DNA of 7,246 bases from SZUA-87 sp041687805 (GTDB taxonomy: Bacteria > Actinomycetota > Acidimicrobiia > Acidimicrobiales > Aldehydirespiratoraceae), in the NCBI GenBank assembly GCA_041687805.1, contig JBDNJK010000050.1, forward strand, positions 1 to 7,246, read 5' to 3'. Made by a program: the position numbers and the translations under genes. This document shows, one piece after another, positions 6,101 through 7,246 of the stretch. Position 1 is the first letter of the stretch, and each line of letters starts with the position of its first letter. The notes beneath the pieces were generated by a model that made no database searches, was not told where the DNA came from, and saw nothing but the letters and a program-made list of their open reading frames with translations.

Positions 6101-7246
6101 TCAGGCTATTTCACCGACTCCAGCCCGAAAAATAGTGGCCTGCCCCTCGACCACAACTCGTCCATCACTTTCCGGCAACCAGATCGTGGATCCTCGGCCG
6201 AGAACGTGAGGGCCGATCTTGGCCCCCCCGTCAGTGCACAGCACGATGGCGGGTCCTGACTCCAGCTCGAATTCTCCGTCGAGTTTGATTCTGGTCAGTG
6301 AAAATTCCGACACTGGCGAGTGGTAATGCGTGGCCGGTCCATGGCCGTCGACCCGCTGAATTCCAGGATGGCTCGGCGCCATGAGGACGGCTTCGAGCAG
6401 TCCGGGCACGTCGACATGCTTGCTGGTGAGACCTCCCCGAAGCACATTGTCGGAGTTGGCCATGAGCTCCACTCCCGTGCCCTTCAGATACGAGTGGAGA
6501 ATGCCGGTCTCGAGAAATACCGCCTCTCCGGGCAGAAGCGTTACATAGTTGAGCAGTAGAGCCAGAATGACGCCGACGTCGTTGGGGTATCTCTCGGCCA
6601 AATCGAGGAGCATTTGCCGCTCACCGACAAACTCATCATCGATCGCAGAACGGCATGCTTGCTCCACATCACTGACAATCTCTTCGACATCGCTGCTCAC
6701 GATGGAGAAGATCCACTCAACCGCCCGTGCTATCGCAACCGTTTCATCGCCACTGAGCACCGTCGTCAACGGATCTAGACACGGCGCGGAGATGGCGGCA
6801 AGCAGGCGAACGGTCTGTCGTGGCTCCCGGAATCCGCAGAGGCTCTCGAAGGTGGTCAGAGCACAAATCAACTCGGGTTTGTGGTTCCGATCTCGAAATG
6901 ATCGCCTTGGCGAGTTCAACGGGATTCCAGCGGCACTCTCACGTTCGAATCCAACCTCGGCCTGTGCCACACTCGGATGGGCCTGAATCGACAAGGGCGC
7001 TGCTGCCGAGAGGACCTTGAGAAGGAACGGCAATTCGCCGAAACGACTCGCGACCGACTCTCCGAGAGTGGCGATCTGATCCGCATTGATCTCCTCATTG
7101 AGGGGCCGGGCATGTGGCCCGATCAAAGACGGCGCCGATTCGTTCGCACCCAACCACAGTTCGGCCCAAGGGTCACCGTCGGGCACACGACCCAACAATT
7201 CTGGAATTTCTGTGGCGGAACCCCAGGCGTATCGCCGAATGACGCC
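6101..7246 (-). CDS. manA: Mannose-6-phosphate isomerase, type I (5' end off the window)
   Basis: Zinc enzyme interconverting fructose-6-phosphate and mannose-6-phosphate, the entry to GDP-mannose and mannosylated glycans; cytoplasmic. In-window residues are numbered from the first codon at 7246. The N-terminal motif RRYAWGSATEIPELLG (4-19) is characteristic. Zinc ligands are visible in SIQAHP (86-91, Q88 and H90), NHKPEL (121-126, E125) and GILHSYLKG (248-256, H251). The motif ELMANSDNVLRGGLTSKHVD (260-279) completes the active site. A TTG at 7198 could be taken for a start, but the frame stays open to the edge and the residues before it match the family N-terminus. The gene is therefore partial, missing only about 5-15 residues. 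The C-terminus is complete, and the 381 residues present are near the family's usual length. ahcY follows 124 bp downstream on the same strand. Confidence 0.96.
   Translation of the reverse strand, partial: GVIRRYAWGSATEIPELLGRVPDGDPWAELWLGANESAPSLIGPHARPLNEEINADQIATLGESVASRFGELPFLLKVLSAAAPLSIQAHPSVAQAEVGFERESAAGIPLNSPRRSFRDRNHKPELICALTTFESLCGFREPRQTVRLLAAISAPCLDPLTTVLSGDETVAIARAVEWIFSIVSSDVEEIVSDVEQACRSAIDDEFVGERQMLLDLAERYPNDVGVILALLLNYVTLLPGEAVFLETGILHSYLKGTGVELMANSDNVLRGGLTSKHVDVPGLLEAVLMAPSHPGIQRVDGHGPATHYHSPVSEFSLTRIKLDGEFELESGPAIVLCTDGGAKIGPHVLGRGSTIWLPESDGRVVVEGQATIFRAGVGEIA

Overview
The window looks like ordinary chromosomal DNA from a high-GC actinobacterium. I would guess the class Acidimicrobiia or a near relative. 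This rests on GC-rich third codon positions, clear AGGAGG-type ribosome binding sites, a UvrD-family helicase with a C-terminal HRDC domain (the actinobacterial UvrD2 architecture), crotonases of a type common in actinobacteria, and manA lying next to ahcY. No rRNA, tRNA, insertion sequence, CRISPR array or phage gene is visible.

Layout. The left part (about 1-2803, plus strand) is one large superfamily 1A helicase gene. Its N-terminal extension of about 195 residues is not part of the helicase fold, and its first residues lie in a 15-bp tandem repeat that encodes a pentapeptide repeat. The reading frame stays open to the left edge, so the true start may lie outside the window. The rest is a minus-strand block read right to left. 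It holds manA (mannose-6-phosphate isomerase, 5' end cut by the right edge), ahcY (S-adenosylhomocysteine hydrolase, complete), and two crotonase/enoyl-CoA hydratase family genes overlapping as GTGA. The second crotonase and the helicase meet tail to tail and share 7 bp.

How the genes relate. manA supplies mannose-6-phosphate for mannosylated glycans and GDP-mannose. ahcY removes the S-adenosylhomocysteine made by methyltransferases. Both are housekeeping genes, probably neighbours by ancestral gene order rather than by shared pathway. The crotonase pair is almost certainly one translationally coupled unit acting on acyl-CoA thioesters. The helicase is a DNA repair or replication enzyme that happens to converge on this block.

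I found no convincing undescribed multi-gene system. The points most worth a second look are the helicase's N-terminal domain and repeat-embedded start, its missing tetracysteine linker, and the two coupled crotonases with different active-site residues.
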